A stretch of 52,068 bases of DNA from Solirubrobacteraceae bacterium. Its GTDB lineage: Bacteria > Actinomycetota > Thermoleophilia > Solirubrobacterales > Solirubrobacteraceae. Shown here piece by piece: positions 1 to 8,311 of the stretch. Position numbers and translations under genes: made by a program. Position 1 is the stretch's first letter. Each line of letters opens with the position of its first letter. The notes under the pieces were generated by a model. It saw only the letters and a program-made list of their open reading frames with translations, made no database searches and had not been told where the DNA came from. The stretch lies in NCBI GenBank assembly GCA_016462625.1, contig JAEMSV010000014.1, positions 1 to 52,068 of the forward strand. Reading direction: 5' to 3'.

Positions 1-45
1 ATCGCGCGACAGCTGCTGGGCAAGAGCTCGGCCGAGCTGCGGTAA
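1..45 (+). CDS. 3' end of an unidentified gene (truncated by window start)
   Basis: Frame 1 is open from the first base and ends at TAA (43-45), giving the C-terminal residues IARQLLGKSSAELR. The codons use G/C at third positions as real genes here do. The fragment is too short to identify a family, and the gene starts outside the window. Confidence 0.45.
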   Translation: MARQLLGKSSAELR

Positions 46-145
46 GCCTCTCCCGGGACTACTGCAGCGCCGAGGCGTCCGGGGGGACGCCGAACGCAGG
101 GGCGGGTCGGTTGTGCCGGCCGGCTCGCCCCGCGTTCCGTAGGGC

Positions 146-418
146 TCAGCCGCGCAGGTCGCGGAACGCGGCGAGCAGGGCCTCGCGCGTCGCGTCGTCG
201 GCGACCGGCGGCTCGGGCGTCTCGTGCAGCGAGGCGACCAGGCGGCGCATGTCCTCGAGGTACCCCGCGCAGCCGTTGCACTCGGCGAGGTGCGCCTCGA
301 ACCGCGCGCGCTCGTCCTCGGGCAGCATGCCCTCGAGGTAGTCGGTGACCAGCTCGACGAACTCGCGGCAGACGAGCTCGTCGTGGTCGTGACGGTGACG
401 TCGCTTGAACAGACGCAT
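146..418 (-). CDS. Zinc-finger anti-sigma factor (zf-HC2/ZAS type), 90 aa
   Basis: Probable anti-sigma factor for the ECF sigma factor immediately upstream. The 90-residue protein carries a ZAS-type motif, His43-x3-Cys47-x2-Cys50 (HLAECNGC), with an additional Cys near residue 17 that could complete a zinc site. No membrane segment is visible, so it should be cytoplasmic, and it may respond to redox or zinc status as known ZAS proteins do. Its ATG (418-416) shares one base with the TGA (420-418) of the sigma gene in a TGATG junction, which indicates translational coupling and fixes the start. The cognate partnership is inferred from the junction and the family. Confidence 0.87.
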   Translation of the reverse strand: MRLFKRRHRHDHDELVCREFVELVTDYLEGMLPEDERARFEAHLAECNGCAGYLEDMRRLVASLHETPEPPVADDATREALLAAFRDLRG

Positions 419-1017
419 CAGACCTGAACCTCCGTGACGAGCGCCGCGCGGACCTTCGCGCGGGCGCGGTGCAGCAGGACGCGCTGGTTCGCGTCGGTGA
501 TGTCGAGCAGCTCGGCGACCTCGGTGGCGGGTACGCCCTCGAGGTCGCGCAGGGTGATGACCGCGCGCTGGGCGTCGGGCAGCATGTCGACGGCGCCGAG
601 CAGCTCGGCCCGCAGCTCGGCGCTGAGCAGCGCCGCCTCGGGATCGGCGTCGAGGCGCTCGGGCGCGGACGCCCAGCGGCCGTCGCCGTCGAAGGACGAC
701 GGATCCACCGTCGGGCCGCCGTCGGTCTCGATCGAGGAGAACGGGACGTTGCGCGCGTCCTTGACCGCCCGCGTCCGCGCCTGGTTGGCGAGGATCCGGA
801 AGATCCACGTCTTCAGGGACGACCGCCCCTCGAATGCCGGGAGTCCGCGGATCACGCCGAGCCACGTCTCCTGGACGACGTCCTCCGCCGCGGCGTTCGT
901 CTTGACGAACGTGCGCGCGAGACGGCGCAGCGCGCCGTCGTAGCGGTCGACGAGTTCCGCGAAGGCGACCTCGTCGCCCGCGCGCAATCGTTCGAGCATC
1001 TGGGATTCATCGTCCAT
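418..1017 (-). CDS. ECF-type RNA polymerase sigma factor, 199 aa
   Basis: Sigma-70 family, extracytoplasmic-function type. Region 2 lies at about residues 20-90 (ELVDRYDGALRRLAR, then AAEDVVQETW and the DNA-binding stretch LKTWIFRILANQ). Region 4 is at about 145-195 (LPDAQRAVITLRDLEG, then the helix-turn-helix VAELLDITDANQRVLLHRAR). The start is the ATG at 1017; the longer open frame upstream has no good start. A TAGCGT hexamer lies ten bases upstream and may be the -10. The gene is coupled to the anti-sigma gene, so the pair forms one operon. The regulon cannot be read from this window. Confidence 0.92.
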   Translation of the reverse strand: MDDESQMLERLRAGDEVAFAELVDRYDGALRRLARTFVKTNAAAEDVVQETWLGVIRGLPAFEGRSSLKTWIFRILANQARTRAVKDARNVPFSSIETDGGPTVDPSSFDGDGRWASAPERLDADPEAALLSAELRAELLGAVDMLPDAQRAVITLRDLEGVPATEVAELLDITDANQRVLLHRARAKVRAALVTEVQV

Positions 1018-1069
1018 CGAGCTGTTGACGCTACCTGCGTCCAGCACTGTCTGCGGGGACGCGCAGGCG

Positions 1070-3316
1070 TTACACGACTGCTGCGGCGACCCGCGCGACC
1101 TCGACGGGGATCCCGTTGAGGACGGCGGTCCCGCTGAGGTCGTCGAGCAGCAGGTCGTCGCCGAGGACGTTGCTGTTCGTGCCCGGCCGCTCACCGGCGA
1201 CCTGGAGCTGCGCGCCCTCGGTGTCGTGGCCCCAGCCGTGCGGCAGTGAGACCACGCCGGGCATCACGGTGTCCGTGATCTCCACCGGCGCCGTCACCGA
1301 TCCCGTCCGCGAGCTGACCCGCGCCTGCCCGCCGTCGTCGAGCTCGAGCCGCGACGCATCGTCGGGGTGGACCATCAGCGTGCACCGCTCGGGCCCGCGG
1401 GCGAGCACCGGCAGGTTGTGCATCCACGAGTTGTTCGAGCGCAGGTGCCGCCGCCCGATGAGGACGAGGTCCCCGTTGACGTGCTCGTCGAGGGCGGCGC
1501 GCAACGCCGGCATCCCGGCGAGCAGCGCGGCGGGGGCCAGCTCGATCCGGCCGCTCTCGGTGCGCAGCATCTCCGGGAGCCGCGCCTGGAGCGGCCCGAG
1601 GTCGATCCCGTGCGGTTCGGCCTCCAGCGCAGCGAGGCTGAGCCCGTCCTCGAAGGCGCCGAAGCCGTCGCCGTACGGCCCGGCGCGCAGCAGGAGGTCG
1701 AGCATCCGCTGTGGCCCGCGACGGCCCGCCAGGGCCGCGGTCACCTGATCGGGATCGCAGCCGTACGCCCGCGACGCCGGATCGCTGATCTGCCGCTTGG
1801 CGGTCTCGCCCGCGACGAAGTCGTCGAACGCGGCGATGTCGCCGTCCGGTCCCTGCCCCGCGGCGATCATCGCCAGGCGGAGCAGGCTCTCCCACTCGTC
1901 GAGCATCCCGTCGGGCAGCGGCAGCGAGGGCGGGCTGTAGTTCGCGACGTTCCGGATCGCGAAGCCGTAGAGCGCGACGTCGTAGTGCGCGCGCTCGAGC
2001 TGCGACGGCGCGGGCAAGATGACGTCGGCGTGACGGCTCGTCTCGTTGACGTAGATGTCGAGGCTGACCAGGAGGTCGAGATCTTCGAGCGCGGCCGCCA
2101 GCCGGTCGCTGTTGGGCAGCGACGCGGCCGGGTTGCCCGCGATAGTGAAGAGCGCGCGGATCTGCCCCTCGCCGGGCGTGTCGATCTCCTCCGCGAGCGC
2201 AGCGGCGGGCAGCTCGCCGAAGGTCTCGGCCAGCCCGCGGACCCGGCTCGTCCAGCGCCCGATCTTCGGCGGGCGGGGCCGGTCGGGCGCCGCGTGGTTC
2301 AGCGACCCGGTGGCGGGCAGCGGGAACATGCCCCCGCCCTCCGCGTCGAGGTTCCCGGTCACGGTGATGAGCACGTCGACGAGCCAGCTGGCCAGCGTCC
2401 CGAACCGCTGGGTCGTGGTGCCGATCCGGCCGTAGACCGCGGCGCGCGTCGAGCCGGCGAGTTCCCGCGCCAGTCCGCGGATCTGCTCGGCGTCGATGCC
2501 GGTGATCGGGGCGACCGCCTCAGGCGTGAACGGGTCCAGCGCTTCGCGCAGGTCCGCGAACCCGGCGGTGTACGGCTTCGCGCGCCCGAGGTTGACCCGG
2601 CCCTCCTCGATGACGGTGTGCACGAGCGCCGCCAGCAGCAGCGCGTCGCTCCCGGGCCGGATGAAGAGATGCTCGTCGGCGACCTCCGCGGTCCGCGTGC
2701 GGCGCGGGTCGACGACCACGACCTTGCCGCCGCGCTCCTGGATCGCCTTCAGCTTGTGGCGCACGCCCGGCGCGGTCATCAGGCTGCCGTTCGACGCCAG
2801 CGGGTTGGCGCCGAGGATCAGCAGGAACTCGGCGCGGTCGAGATCGGGGATCGGCACGGACACCTCGGTGCCGAACATGTGCGCCGCCGCCACCTGCTTG
2901 GGCATCTGGTCGACGGTGCTCGCCGAGTACAGGTTCTTCGTGCCCAGCGCGCGGACCAGCACGCGGCCGTAGAGGATGGCCGACAGGCTGTGGGCCGACG
3001 GGTTGCCGAGGTAGACGCCCGCGGCCTGGCGGCCGTGCTCGGCGAGGATCGGCGTCAGCCGGCGGTCGATCTCGGCAAACGCCTCGTCCCAGGTCGCCTC
3101 GGCGAACGTGCCGTCGGCCTGCTTGATCAGGGGCGTGCGGACCCGGTCGGGATCCTCGTGCAGCTCCTTGATCGAAACGCCCTTCGGGCAGATGAAGCCC
3201 TTGCTGAAGACGTCATCGTGGTCGGGCCGGACCGCGGTGACGCGATCGCCCTCCATTTCGATGGCGAGGCCGCACGTCGCCTCGCACAGCGGGCAGGTCC
3301 GGATAGCAACGCTCAC
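1070..3316 (-). CDS. Molybdopterin-dependent oxidoreductase (DMSO reductase/formate dehydrogenase family)
   Basis: Large-subunit oxidoreductase using a bis-MGD molybdenum cofactor and a [4Fe-4S] cluster. The N-terminus gives the cluster ligands Cys8, Cys11, Cys15 (CPLCEATCG) and Cys43 (GFICPKG). Molybdopterin-binding segments follow (LILGANPLASNG; VVVDPRRTRTA), and a C-terminal dinucleotide-binding domain (MHNLPVLARG, VSLPHGWGHDTEG) completes a 748-residue protein of normal length. There is no Tat signal, so it is probably cytoplasmic. The region that carries Cys/Sec in formate dehydrogenases reads SASTVDQMPK, with neither residue, so the substrate is unclear. GTG at 3316 is chosen because a TACGGT -10 sits six bases upstream. 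No partner subunit gene is adjacent. Confidence 0.9.
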   Translation of the reverse strand: MSVAIRTCPLCEATCGLAIEMEGDRVTAVRPDHDDVFSKGFICPKGVSIKELHEDPDRVRTPLIKQADGTFAEATWDEAFAEIDRRLTPILAEHGRQAAGVYLGNPSAHSLSAILYGRVLVRALGTKNLYSASTVDQMPKQVAAAHMFGTEVSVPIPDLDRAEFLLILGANPLASNGSLMTAPGVRHKLKAIQERGGKVVVVDPRRTRTAEVADEHLFIRPGSDALLLAALVHTVIEEGRVNLGRAKPYTAGFADLREALDPFTPEAVAPITGIDAEQIRGLARELAGSTRAAVYGRIGTTTQRFGTLASWLVDVLITVTGNLDAEGGGMFPLPATGSLNHAAPDRPRPPKIGRWTSRVRGLAETFGELPAAALAEEIDTPGEGQIRALFTIAGNPAASLPNSDRLAAALEDLDLLVSLDIYVNETSRHADVILPAPSQLERAHYDVALYGFAIRNVANYSPPSLPLPDGMLDEWESLLRLAMIAAGQGPDGDIAAFDDFVAGETAKRQISDPASRAYGCDPDQVTAALAGRRGPQRMLDLLLRAGPYGDGFGAFEDGLSLAALEAEPHGIDLGPLQARLPEMLRTESGRIELAPAALLAGMPALRAALDEHVNGDLVLIGRRHLRSNNSWMHNLPVLARGPERCTLMVHPDDASRLELDDGGQARVSSRTGSVTAPVEITDTVMPGVVSLPHGWGHDTEGAQLQVAGERPGTNSNVLGDDLLLDDLSGTAVLNGIPVEVARVAAAVV

Positions 3317-3322
3317 CGGCCG

Positions 3323-3328
3323 ACCGTA
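3323..3328 (-). promoter_or_regulatory. -10 element TACGGT of the molybdopterin oxidoreductase gene
   Basis: TACGGT on the minus strand is followed by six bases and then GTG (3316), fitting the leaderless pattern seen through the window. A 14-bp palindrome, GGTGTCCGCACACC (3380-3393), lies between this gene and the divergent thioesterase gene and could be an operator; that is a guess. Confidence 0.5.
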
Positions 3329-3436
3329 CACCCGGCGCGGCCTCCGAGGAAGCGGTTTCCGGACATCTGCAGCCCTTTCGGTGTCCGCACACCACACGTT
3401 CACACGCTCGCCGTCGCGGCCGGGTAGACCACGGGC

Positions 3437-3907
3437 ATGAACGGCACAGCGCTTGCCGCCGGGCTCCTGGAGACGCTGCCGGCGAACCGATCGATGGGCC
3501 TCGAGGTCGTCTCGGCCATCGACGGCGTCGCCGAGGTCGCGCTCGGCCCCGCTCCCGCATTCGCCAACGTGATCGGGTCCCTGCACGCGAGCGGACTCAT
3601 CGCGCTCGCCGACGCGGCGGGCCTCGCGGCGATCATCTCGTGCGCCGAGGCGCCGGGGCAGCTCGAGGACATCCTGCCGCTCGGCAAGAGCGCGAAGCTC
3701 GACTTCCTCGCCCCCGCTCGCGGCCGGGTCGTCGCGCGCTGCGAGCTCTCCCGGGAGGAACGCGCGGCGCTCGCGCCGTTCCTCTCCGGCGACGAACCGC
3801 GCGCGTCCCTCGACACCGTCGCCGAGATCGGCGGCGACGGTGGCGTGGTGTGCGAGGGTCGATTCAGCTGGCGGATCCGCCGCCAGCCTCCCGTTGCCCC
3901 GTCCTAG
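3437..3907 (+). CDS. PaaI-like hotdog-fold thioesterase (DUF4442), 156 aa
   Basis: Likely acyl-CoA thioesterase of the PaaI/DUF4442 hotdog superfamily. The central helix region (GSLHASGLIALADAAGLAAI) and the later strand GKSAKLDFLAPARG match the fold. The length is typical. TAGACC six bases before the ATG could serve as a leaderless -10. The gene converges with the thiolase gene, and their stop codons share the palindrome CTAG (3904-3907). Proximity to a thiolase is consistent with acyl-CoA metabolism, but the substrate is unknown. Confidence 0.82.
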   Translation: MNGTALAAGLLETLPANRSMGLEVVSAIDGVAEVALGPAPAFANVIGSLHASGLIALADAAGLAAIISCAEAPGQLEDILPLGKSAKLDFLAPARGRVVARCELSREERAALAPFLSGDEPRASLDTVAEIGGDGGVVCEGRFSWRIRRQPPVAPS

Positions 3908-5076
3908 ATCCGGGTGATGAGCGTGCCGGTGCCCAGCCCGCCGGCGCAGCACATCGTGACGAGGCCGGTCTCGGTGTCGCTGCGCTCGAGCTCGTGCAGG
4001 AGCGTCGTGATGAGCCGGGCGCCCGAGGAGCCGAGCGGGTGGCCGAGCGCCATCGCGCCGCCGTTGACGTTCACGCGGTCCATGTCGGGCTGCAGCTCAC
4101 GGCTCCATGCCGTGACGACGGGGGCGAACGCTTCGTTGACCTCGAACAGGTCGATGTCGCCGATCTTCATCCCGGTCCGCTCGAGGATCGCCTCGGTCGC
4201 CGTGATCGGACCGGTCAGCATGAGGACGGGGTCGACGCCGGTCATGACCTGATCGGTGACGCGCGCGCGAGGCGTCAGGCCGAGCTGCGTGGCCTTCTCC
4301 GCCGACATGACGAGCACGGCCGCCGCGCCGTCGGAGATCTGCGAGGCGTTGCCGGCCGTGATCCGGCCCTCCTCGACGAACGCCGGCTTGAGCGCGGCGA
4401 GCTTCTCGAGGCTCGTGTCCGGCCGCGGGCCCTGATCGGTGGCGACGAGCCCGTCGGGCGTCTCCACGCCGACGATCTCGCGATCGAACCGGCCTTCGGC
4501 GGCGGCACGGGCCGCGAGCTGGTGCGAGCGCAGCGCCAGCTCGTCGAGCTCGGAGCGCGGGATCTCCCACTTCTCGGCGACCGCCTCGGCGGCGAGACCC
4601 TGGTTCGTGAGCTGGTACCGGTCCAGCAGCTCGGGCGGGAACGGCGAGCCGAACTCAGCGTTGACCTTGGCCGGGACGCCGAGCGGGATGTGGCCCATGT
4701 GCTCGACGCCCGCGCCGACGACGATGTCACAGGCGCCCGAGGAGACCAGTGCCGCAGCGGTGTTGACCGCCATCTGCGCCGAGCCGCACTGCGCGTCGAC
4801 CGTCGTCGCCGGGGTCGTGAGCGGGAGCCCGGCCTGCAGCCACGCGTTGCGGCCGATGTTCGCCGACTGCTCGCCGTACTGCTGCACGCAGCCGCAGATG
4901 ACCTGGTCGACCTCGGTCGGGTCGAGGCCGGTCCGCTCGAACAGCTCGAGGTACGTCGCCGCCAGCAGCGCGTTGGGATGGACGTCGCGGAACGCGCCCT
5001 TTTCGGGGTGCCCGCGGCCGATCGCGGTTCGCGTGGCTTCGACGATGACGGCCTCACGGATCTGTGTGGTGCTCAT
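3904..5076 (-). CDS. Acetyl-CoA C-acyltransferase (thiolase)
   Basis: Type II thiolase condensing or cleaving acyl-CoA/3-ketoacyl-CoA. Family residues are all present: nucleophile Cys97 in DAQCGSAQM, the NEAFAPV motif with its His counterpart in [16 protein letters not shown], and the second cysteine in CCAGGLGTG near the C-terminus. The 390-residue length is standard. It may act in beta-oxidation (FadA-like) or in acetoacetyl-CoA formation; no HADH or hydratase gene is adjacent to decide. The stop overlaps the convergent thioesterase stop by 4 bp. A GAATCT hexamer eight bases before the ATG is a possible leaderless -10. Confidence 0.94.
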   Translation of the reverse strand: MSTTQIREAVIVEATRTAIGRGHPEKGAFRDVHPNALLAATYLELFERTGLDPTEVDQVICGCVQQYGEQSANIGRNAWLQAGLPLTTPATTVDAQCGSAQMAVNTAAALVSSGACDIVVGAGVEHMGHIPLGVPAKVNAEFGSPFPPELLDRYQLTNQGLAAEAVAEKWEIPRSELDELALRSHQLAARAAAEGRFDREIVGVETPDGLVATDQGPRPDTSLEKLAALKPAFVEEGRITAGNASQISDGAAAVLVMSAEKATQLGLTPRARVTDQVMTGVDPVLMLTGPITATEAILERTGMKIGDIDLFEVNEAFAPVVTAWSRELQPDMDRVNVNGGAMALGHPLGSSGARLITTLLHELERSDTETGLVTMCCAGGLGTGTLITRI

Positions 5077-5145
5077 ATCCGGGCAGATTCGCGCGCGATG
5101 TCGTGATGGGCAAGTGGCGTGAGCACACCCGCGGCGACCTGGAGG

Positions 5146-5745
5146 TCAGAACGTCGGGCAGACCCCGGTCTCGCGGTTCATCTCGCAGATCAGCCTGCCC
5201 TGCGTCGTCGCGTGGAACGTCCGATACTCCGAGCCGCTTCCCACGGTGATGTGCCAGCGCACGCCGGCCGTCGGGCCCACGCCGAAGTCGAAGAGATCCG
5301 CGTCGACGAACGGCATGCCGGGCGCCTGGCGCTTGATCGCGGCCATCGCGGTCGGCACGGCCTCGGAGTTCGCCGCGGTGAGCGGGATCGGGCGGGTGCC
5401 CTTGGTCTCCCAGTCGTCCTTGGGGTCCTTGACCTCTTTGGTGTCGACGTCGAGGACGAGCTGCTTGCCGCTCGCGGTCGTCACCCACACCTCGCCCCAG
5501 CGGTTGACGCGCAGGCCGTTGATGTCGGTGATCCCGCGCCGGCGCAGCTCGGTCAGCCGCGGCGCGACCGCCGGCGCCCGCCAGCCCTCGGCTTCGTTGG
5601 CCGACGGATCCGGCCGGGACTTGCAGTCCGAAGCGTGGTTGCCCTCCGAGCCGTACGGGCAGGTGTTGCCGCTGCAGGCGGTGAGCGCGAGCATCAGTGC
5701 AGCGAGGAGGGTGGCCGCGACAGCCGCGTGAACTGGTGAGCGCAT
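5146..5745 (-). CDS. Putative lipoprotein, 199 aa
   Basis: No family recognised. The N-terminus MRSPVHAAVAATLLAALMLA followed by the lipobox LTAC gives a type II signal peptide with lipidated Cys at about residue 23. The mature part is about 175 residues with several Cys (including CPYGSEGNHASDC and RLICEMNRETGVCPTF). The C-terminal half (HITVGSGSEYRTFHATTQG) looks like a small beta-rich domain. The longer open frame upstream runs into the tRNA-Tyr region, so the ATG at 5745 is taken. TAGGTT eleven bases upstream may be the -10. Expected location is the outer face of the cytoplasmic membrane. Confidence 0.8.
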   Translation of the reverse strand: MRSPVHAAVAATLLAALMLALTACSGNTCPYGSEGNHASDCKSRPDPSANEAEGWRAPAVAPRLTELRRRGITDINGLRVNRWGEVWVTTASGKQLVLDVDTKEVKDPKDDWETKGTRPIPLTAANSEAVPTAMAAIKRQAPGMPFVDADLFDFGVGPTAGVRWHITVGSGSEYRTFHATTQGRLICEMNRETGVCPTF

Positions 5746-5823
5746 GAGGATCGGGCAACCTATCCCGGAATCCGGTCGGACGCCACAACGACAAACGGCG
5801 CTCCGAAGAGCGCCGTCAGAAGA

Positions 5824-5905
5824 TGGGGGGAGCAGGATTCGAACCTGCGTACGCATAGCGAACGGGTTTACAGCCCGTCTCCTTTAACCACTCGGACATC
5901 CCCCC
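5824..5905 (-). tRNA. tRNA-Tyr (anticodon GTA)
   Basis: Class II cloverleaf of 82 nt. The acceptor stem GGGGGGA pairs with TCCCCCC and the discriminator base is A (5824). The anticodon GTA (5871-5869) lies in the loop CTGTAAA. A long variable arm follows, and the T-arm is GCAGG-TTCGAAT-CCTGC. CCA is not encoded, so it must be added by the CCA-adding enzyme. Confidence 0.96.
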
Positions 5906-5958
5906 AGGAATGCCCGCGCCGGGTCGGCGGGGGCCGTAGAGACTAGCCCAACGCGGGC

Positions 5959-6690
5959 CTACTCCTCTTCCTCCTCCTCACGGAGGCCGAGCCGGTCGCC
6001 GGTCTGGTTCAGCGCCTCGCCGATCGCGTCGAGCGTCTCGGCGAGATCCTCGTCGAGCTCCTCGTCCTCGTCGCCCGCGAGGCCCTCGAGCGTCTCGAGC
6101 TCGGAGGTGAGCTCGTCGGCGATCGCGTCGAGCTCGTCGTCCACGCCCTCGGTCTCCAGGAGCAGGACCACGGCGTCGTCGCGGTCGCCCACCACGGCAT
6201 CGAGCGTGTCGGCAGCGGCGTCGTACAGCCGGCCGTCGCTGTCGATGAGCAGCGACACGGAGGTCTCGACGACCGCATGCTGCGCCTTCGTCACCGCGCG
6301 GACGGCCGCGGCGCCGCCGGGAAGCTCGTCCTCGGCGCGCTCCAGCGCGGCGTCGTGCGCGGCGGTGAGCTGGCGGCGCGCCTGCTTGAGGTGCGCCGCG
6401 GCGCGCGCGTCGGCACCCCGCTCTGCGGCCGACTCGGCCGAGTGGAGCGAGCGCACGGCGCTCGCGACCCGCTCGCGGATCCGGGCGGGGACGCGGCCGG
6501 GGACGGCCTCGCGGACGTACTCGGCCTCGTCGGCGTTCTCGTCGTCGGCGGCCCCGTCGTCAGCGCCCGGAGCACAGAAGCACGCAGGAGGCTCCTCCTC
6601 ACCGCTGCCGTTGGCCTGCGCCGGAGCTGCCGCCATCGCGGTCATCGCCAGCACGCTCAACAGCGCCAGAAGCCATCGCCCAAGGTTCAT
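5959..6690 (-). CDS. Acidic secreted protein of unknown function, 243 aa
   Basis: The N-terminus MNLGRWLLALLSVLAMTAM ends in APAQA, a type I signal peptide, and GAGGGA six bases before the ATG (6690) supports this start over an ATG 33 bases upstream. A CFC-containing linker is followed by helical stretches of about 150 residues resembling a coiled-coil repeat region (RIRERVASAVRSL; AAHLKQARRQLTAAHDAAL). The C-terminus is strongly acidic and ends in six glutamates. No known domain was recognised. Acidic helical exported proteins can bind cations or cell-wall polymers, but nothing here proves a role. Confidence 0.72.
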   Translation of the reverse strand: MNLGRWLLALLSVLAMTAMAAAPAQANGSGEEEPPACFCAPGADDGAADDENADEAEYVREAVPGRVPARIRERVASAVRSLHSAESAAERGADARAAAHLKQARRQLTAAHDAALERAEDELPGGAAAVRAVTKAQHAVVETSVSLLIDSDGRLYDAAADTLDAVVGDRDDAVVLLLETEGVDDELDAIADELTSELETLEGLAGDEDEELDEDLAETLDAIGEALNQTGDRLGLREEEEEE

Positions 6691-6803
6691 TCGCGGTCCC
6701 TCGCAGAAGATCTCGTCGGTCATCCCTTACCGAGAGCGATATCGGCCGACGCACCGGGCACCGGTGCTTCAGCGTCGTGCGACGGACGAACGTCTACAAA
6801 GGA

Positions 6804-6849
6804 CGTCCACGAAACAGTGGACGCGGGGCCGTCGAACAGACGACCCCGC
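6804..6849 (-). terminator. Two abutting hairpins downstream of sigA
   Basis: In the minus direction after the sigA stop there is an 11-bp stem (6823-6849; GCGGGGTCGTC with GACGGCCCCGC, one G-U pair). A second 7-bp stem follows directly (6804-6823; CGTCCAC with GTGGACG). No long U tract follows, so this is a probable rather than classical intrinsic terminator. Confidence 0.45.
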
Positions 6850-6879
6850 ATCCAACCTCCCCTCCCCAGGGGACCGCCC

Positions 6880-8061
6880 TTATGAGGCGTCCCGAAGTCG
6901 CTGCGCTTCCGGCAGCGATTCGAGCTTCTTCAGCGTGTGGTTCTCGATCTGGCGGATGCGCTCACGCGTCACGTTAAACGCGCGGCCCACCTCCTCCAGC
7001 GTCTGCGGACGGCCCCCAGACAGGCCGAATCGCAGCTCGATCACCTCACGCTCACGCCGCGGCAATGCCGACAGCGCGCGGCGGACGTTGTCGCGCCGCA
7101 GGTTCTCGGAGGCCCGCTCGAACGGAGATTCCGCCTGCTGGTCCTCCACGAAATCGCCCAGCTCCGACTCTTCTTCCTCGCCGATCGGCTTCTCCAGCGA
7201 GATGGGCTGCTGGCTCATGCGCAGGATGTCCCGGACCTCGCGGACCTCGCACTCCAGCTCCTTGGCAATCTCCTCCGGCGTGGGCTCCCGGCCCAGCGCC
7301 TGGACGAGCTGCCGCTCCACATGCACGACCTTGTTCAGCTTCTCGACCATGTGGACCGGGATGCGGATGGTCCGCCCCTTGTCCGCGATGGCGCGCGTAA
7401 CGGCCTGGCGAATCCACCAGGTCGCGTACGTCGAGAACTTGAACCCGCGGCGGTAGTCGAACTTCTCCACCGCGCGGATGAGCCCCAGCGAGCCCTCCTG
7501 GATCAGATCCAGGAACGTCAGGCCGCGGCCCAGGTAGCCCTTGGCAATAGAGACGACGAGGCGAAGGTTCGCCTCGACCATGTGCTGCTTGGCCGCCATG
7601 TCCCCGCGCTCGATGCGCTTGGCCAGGGCGACCTCTTCCTCGGCAGTCAGCAGCGGTACGCGCCCGATCGAGCGCAGGTACAGCCGCAGGCTGTCCAGGG
7701 AGGGTTCGACCGTGAGGTCGATCTCCGGCTTCTTCGACACCTCAGCTGTGCCGTTCTGCGTGGCCTTGCGAGCCTCGGCCGCGTGCTCCACGCGCGCAGC
7801 CTCCGACGTCGGCAGCTTCCCGTCCTTGCCGACGACGTCGATTCCCTGATCCGTCAGGTAGCCATGCAGTTCGGTCACCTGTTCCTTGGTGACCTCGACT
7901 TCCTCGAGCGCGCCCTGAAGCTGCTCGAGCGTCATGAAGCCGCGCTCCTGTGCCTCGGTGATCAGCGGGCGCAGCTCATCGATCTCGTAGATCGGAGCCT
8001 CGTCCGCGAGCAGTACCTCGGTTATGTCACTAGCCCCCCGTACATACCCATTCGTGGGCAA
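6880..8061 (-). CDS. sigA: Principal RNA polymerase sigma factor (SigA/RpoD)
   Basis: Group 1/2 sigma-70. A region 1.1-like N-terminus ([21 protein letters not shown], then [12 protein letters not shown] and DQGIDVV) is followed by region 1.2 ([21 protein letters not shown]), the highly conserved region 2 ([37 protein letters not shown]), region 3 and region 4 ([31 protein letters not shown]). This is the housekeeping sigma-factor architecture. The start is uncertain: no ATG lies before region 1.1, so TTG at 8061 is chosen (393 aa); an in-frame GTG at 8196 would add 45 residues with no recognisable homology. Confidence 0.93.
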   Translation of the reverse strand: MPTNGYVRGASDITEVLLADEAPIYEIDELRPLITEAQERGFMTLEQLQGALEEVEVTKEQVTELHGYLTDQGIDVVGKDGKLPTSEAARVEHAAEARKATQNGTAEVSKKPEIDLTVEPSLDSLRLYLRSIGRVPLLTAEEEVALAKRIERGDMAAKQHMVEANLRLVVSIAKGYLGRGLTFLDLIQEGSLGLIRAVEKFDYRRGFKFSTYATWWIRQAVTRAIADKGRTIRIPVHMVEKLNKVVHVERQLVQALGREPTPEEIAKELECEVREVRDILRMSQQPISLEKPIGEEEESELGDFVEDQQAESPFERASENLRRDNVRRALSALPRREREVIELRFGLSGGRPQTLEEVGRAFNVTRERIRQIENHTLKKLESLPEAQRLRDAS

Positions 8062-8311
8062 ACCCTGAGCGACGCATCCGGCGTCGCCCCTCTCCTCCGT
8101 GGGTGCTTCATGTAGGTCCGGCTGCGGTATCCACCGCTGGGGATGGGTTGCGCCTGTCAGTCCCTCTCGCGCAAAGCGGGGGAGGCCTGCAACCACTGGT
8201 GCGGAGTGATACCACGTTTTTGGGGATGTTGGTGTGTAACGACACGAAGTCGTGCAGATCGACCCGATTGGGCGAGCGCTCCTCAGGTACTAGCCTTCCC
8301 CTCAGATCGCC
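8062..8311. other. 250-bp divergent intergenic region between sigA and folE2
   Basis: It should hold both promoters. On the minus strand a perfect 7-bp hairpin (8069-8087, GCGACGC-ATCCG-GCGTCGC as read on plus) sits 7 nt before the chosen TTG of sigA. A 29-codon ORF (8111-8022, minus) overlaps the sigA start out of frame. On the plus strand a CACGA-AG-TCGTG palindrome (8243-8254) and a TAGCCT hexamer shortly before folE2 are visible. Confidence 0.5.

Noticed and set aside
1367..3427. Open frame of 686 codons on the plus strand opposite the molybdopterin oxidoreductase
   Set aside because: High-GC antisense shadow: Arg/Gly/Ala/Asp-rich, no domain, and the opposite strand has a clear conserved enzyme.
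6107..7456. 449-codon plus-strand frame opposite the acidic protein and sigA
   Set aside because: Ser/Arg-rich text typical of reversed GC-rich codons; crosses two real minus-strand genes.
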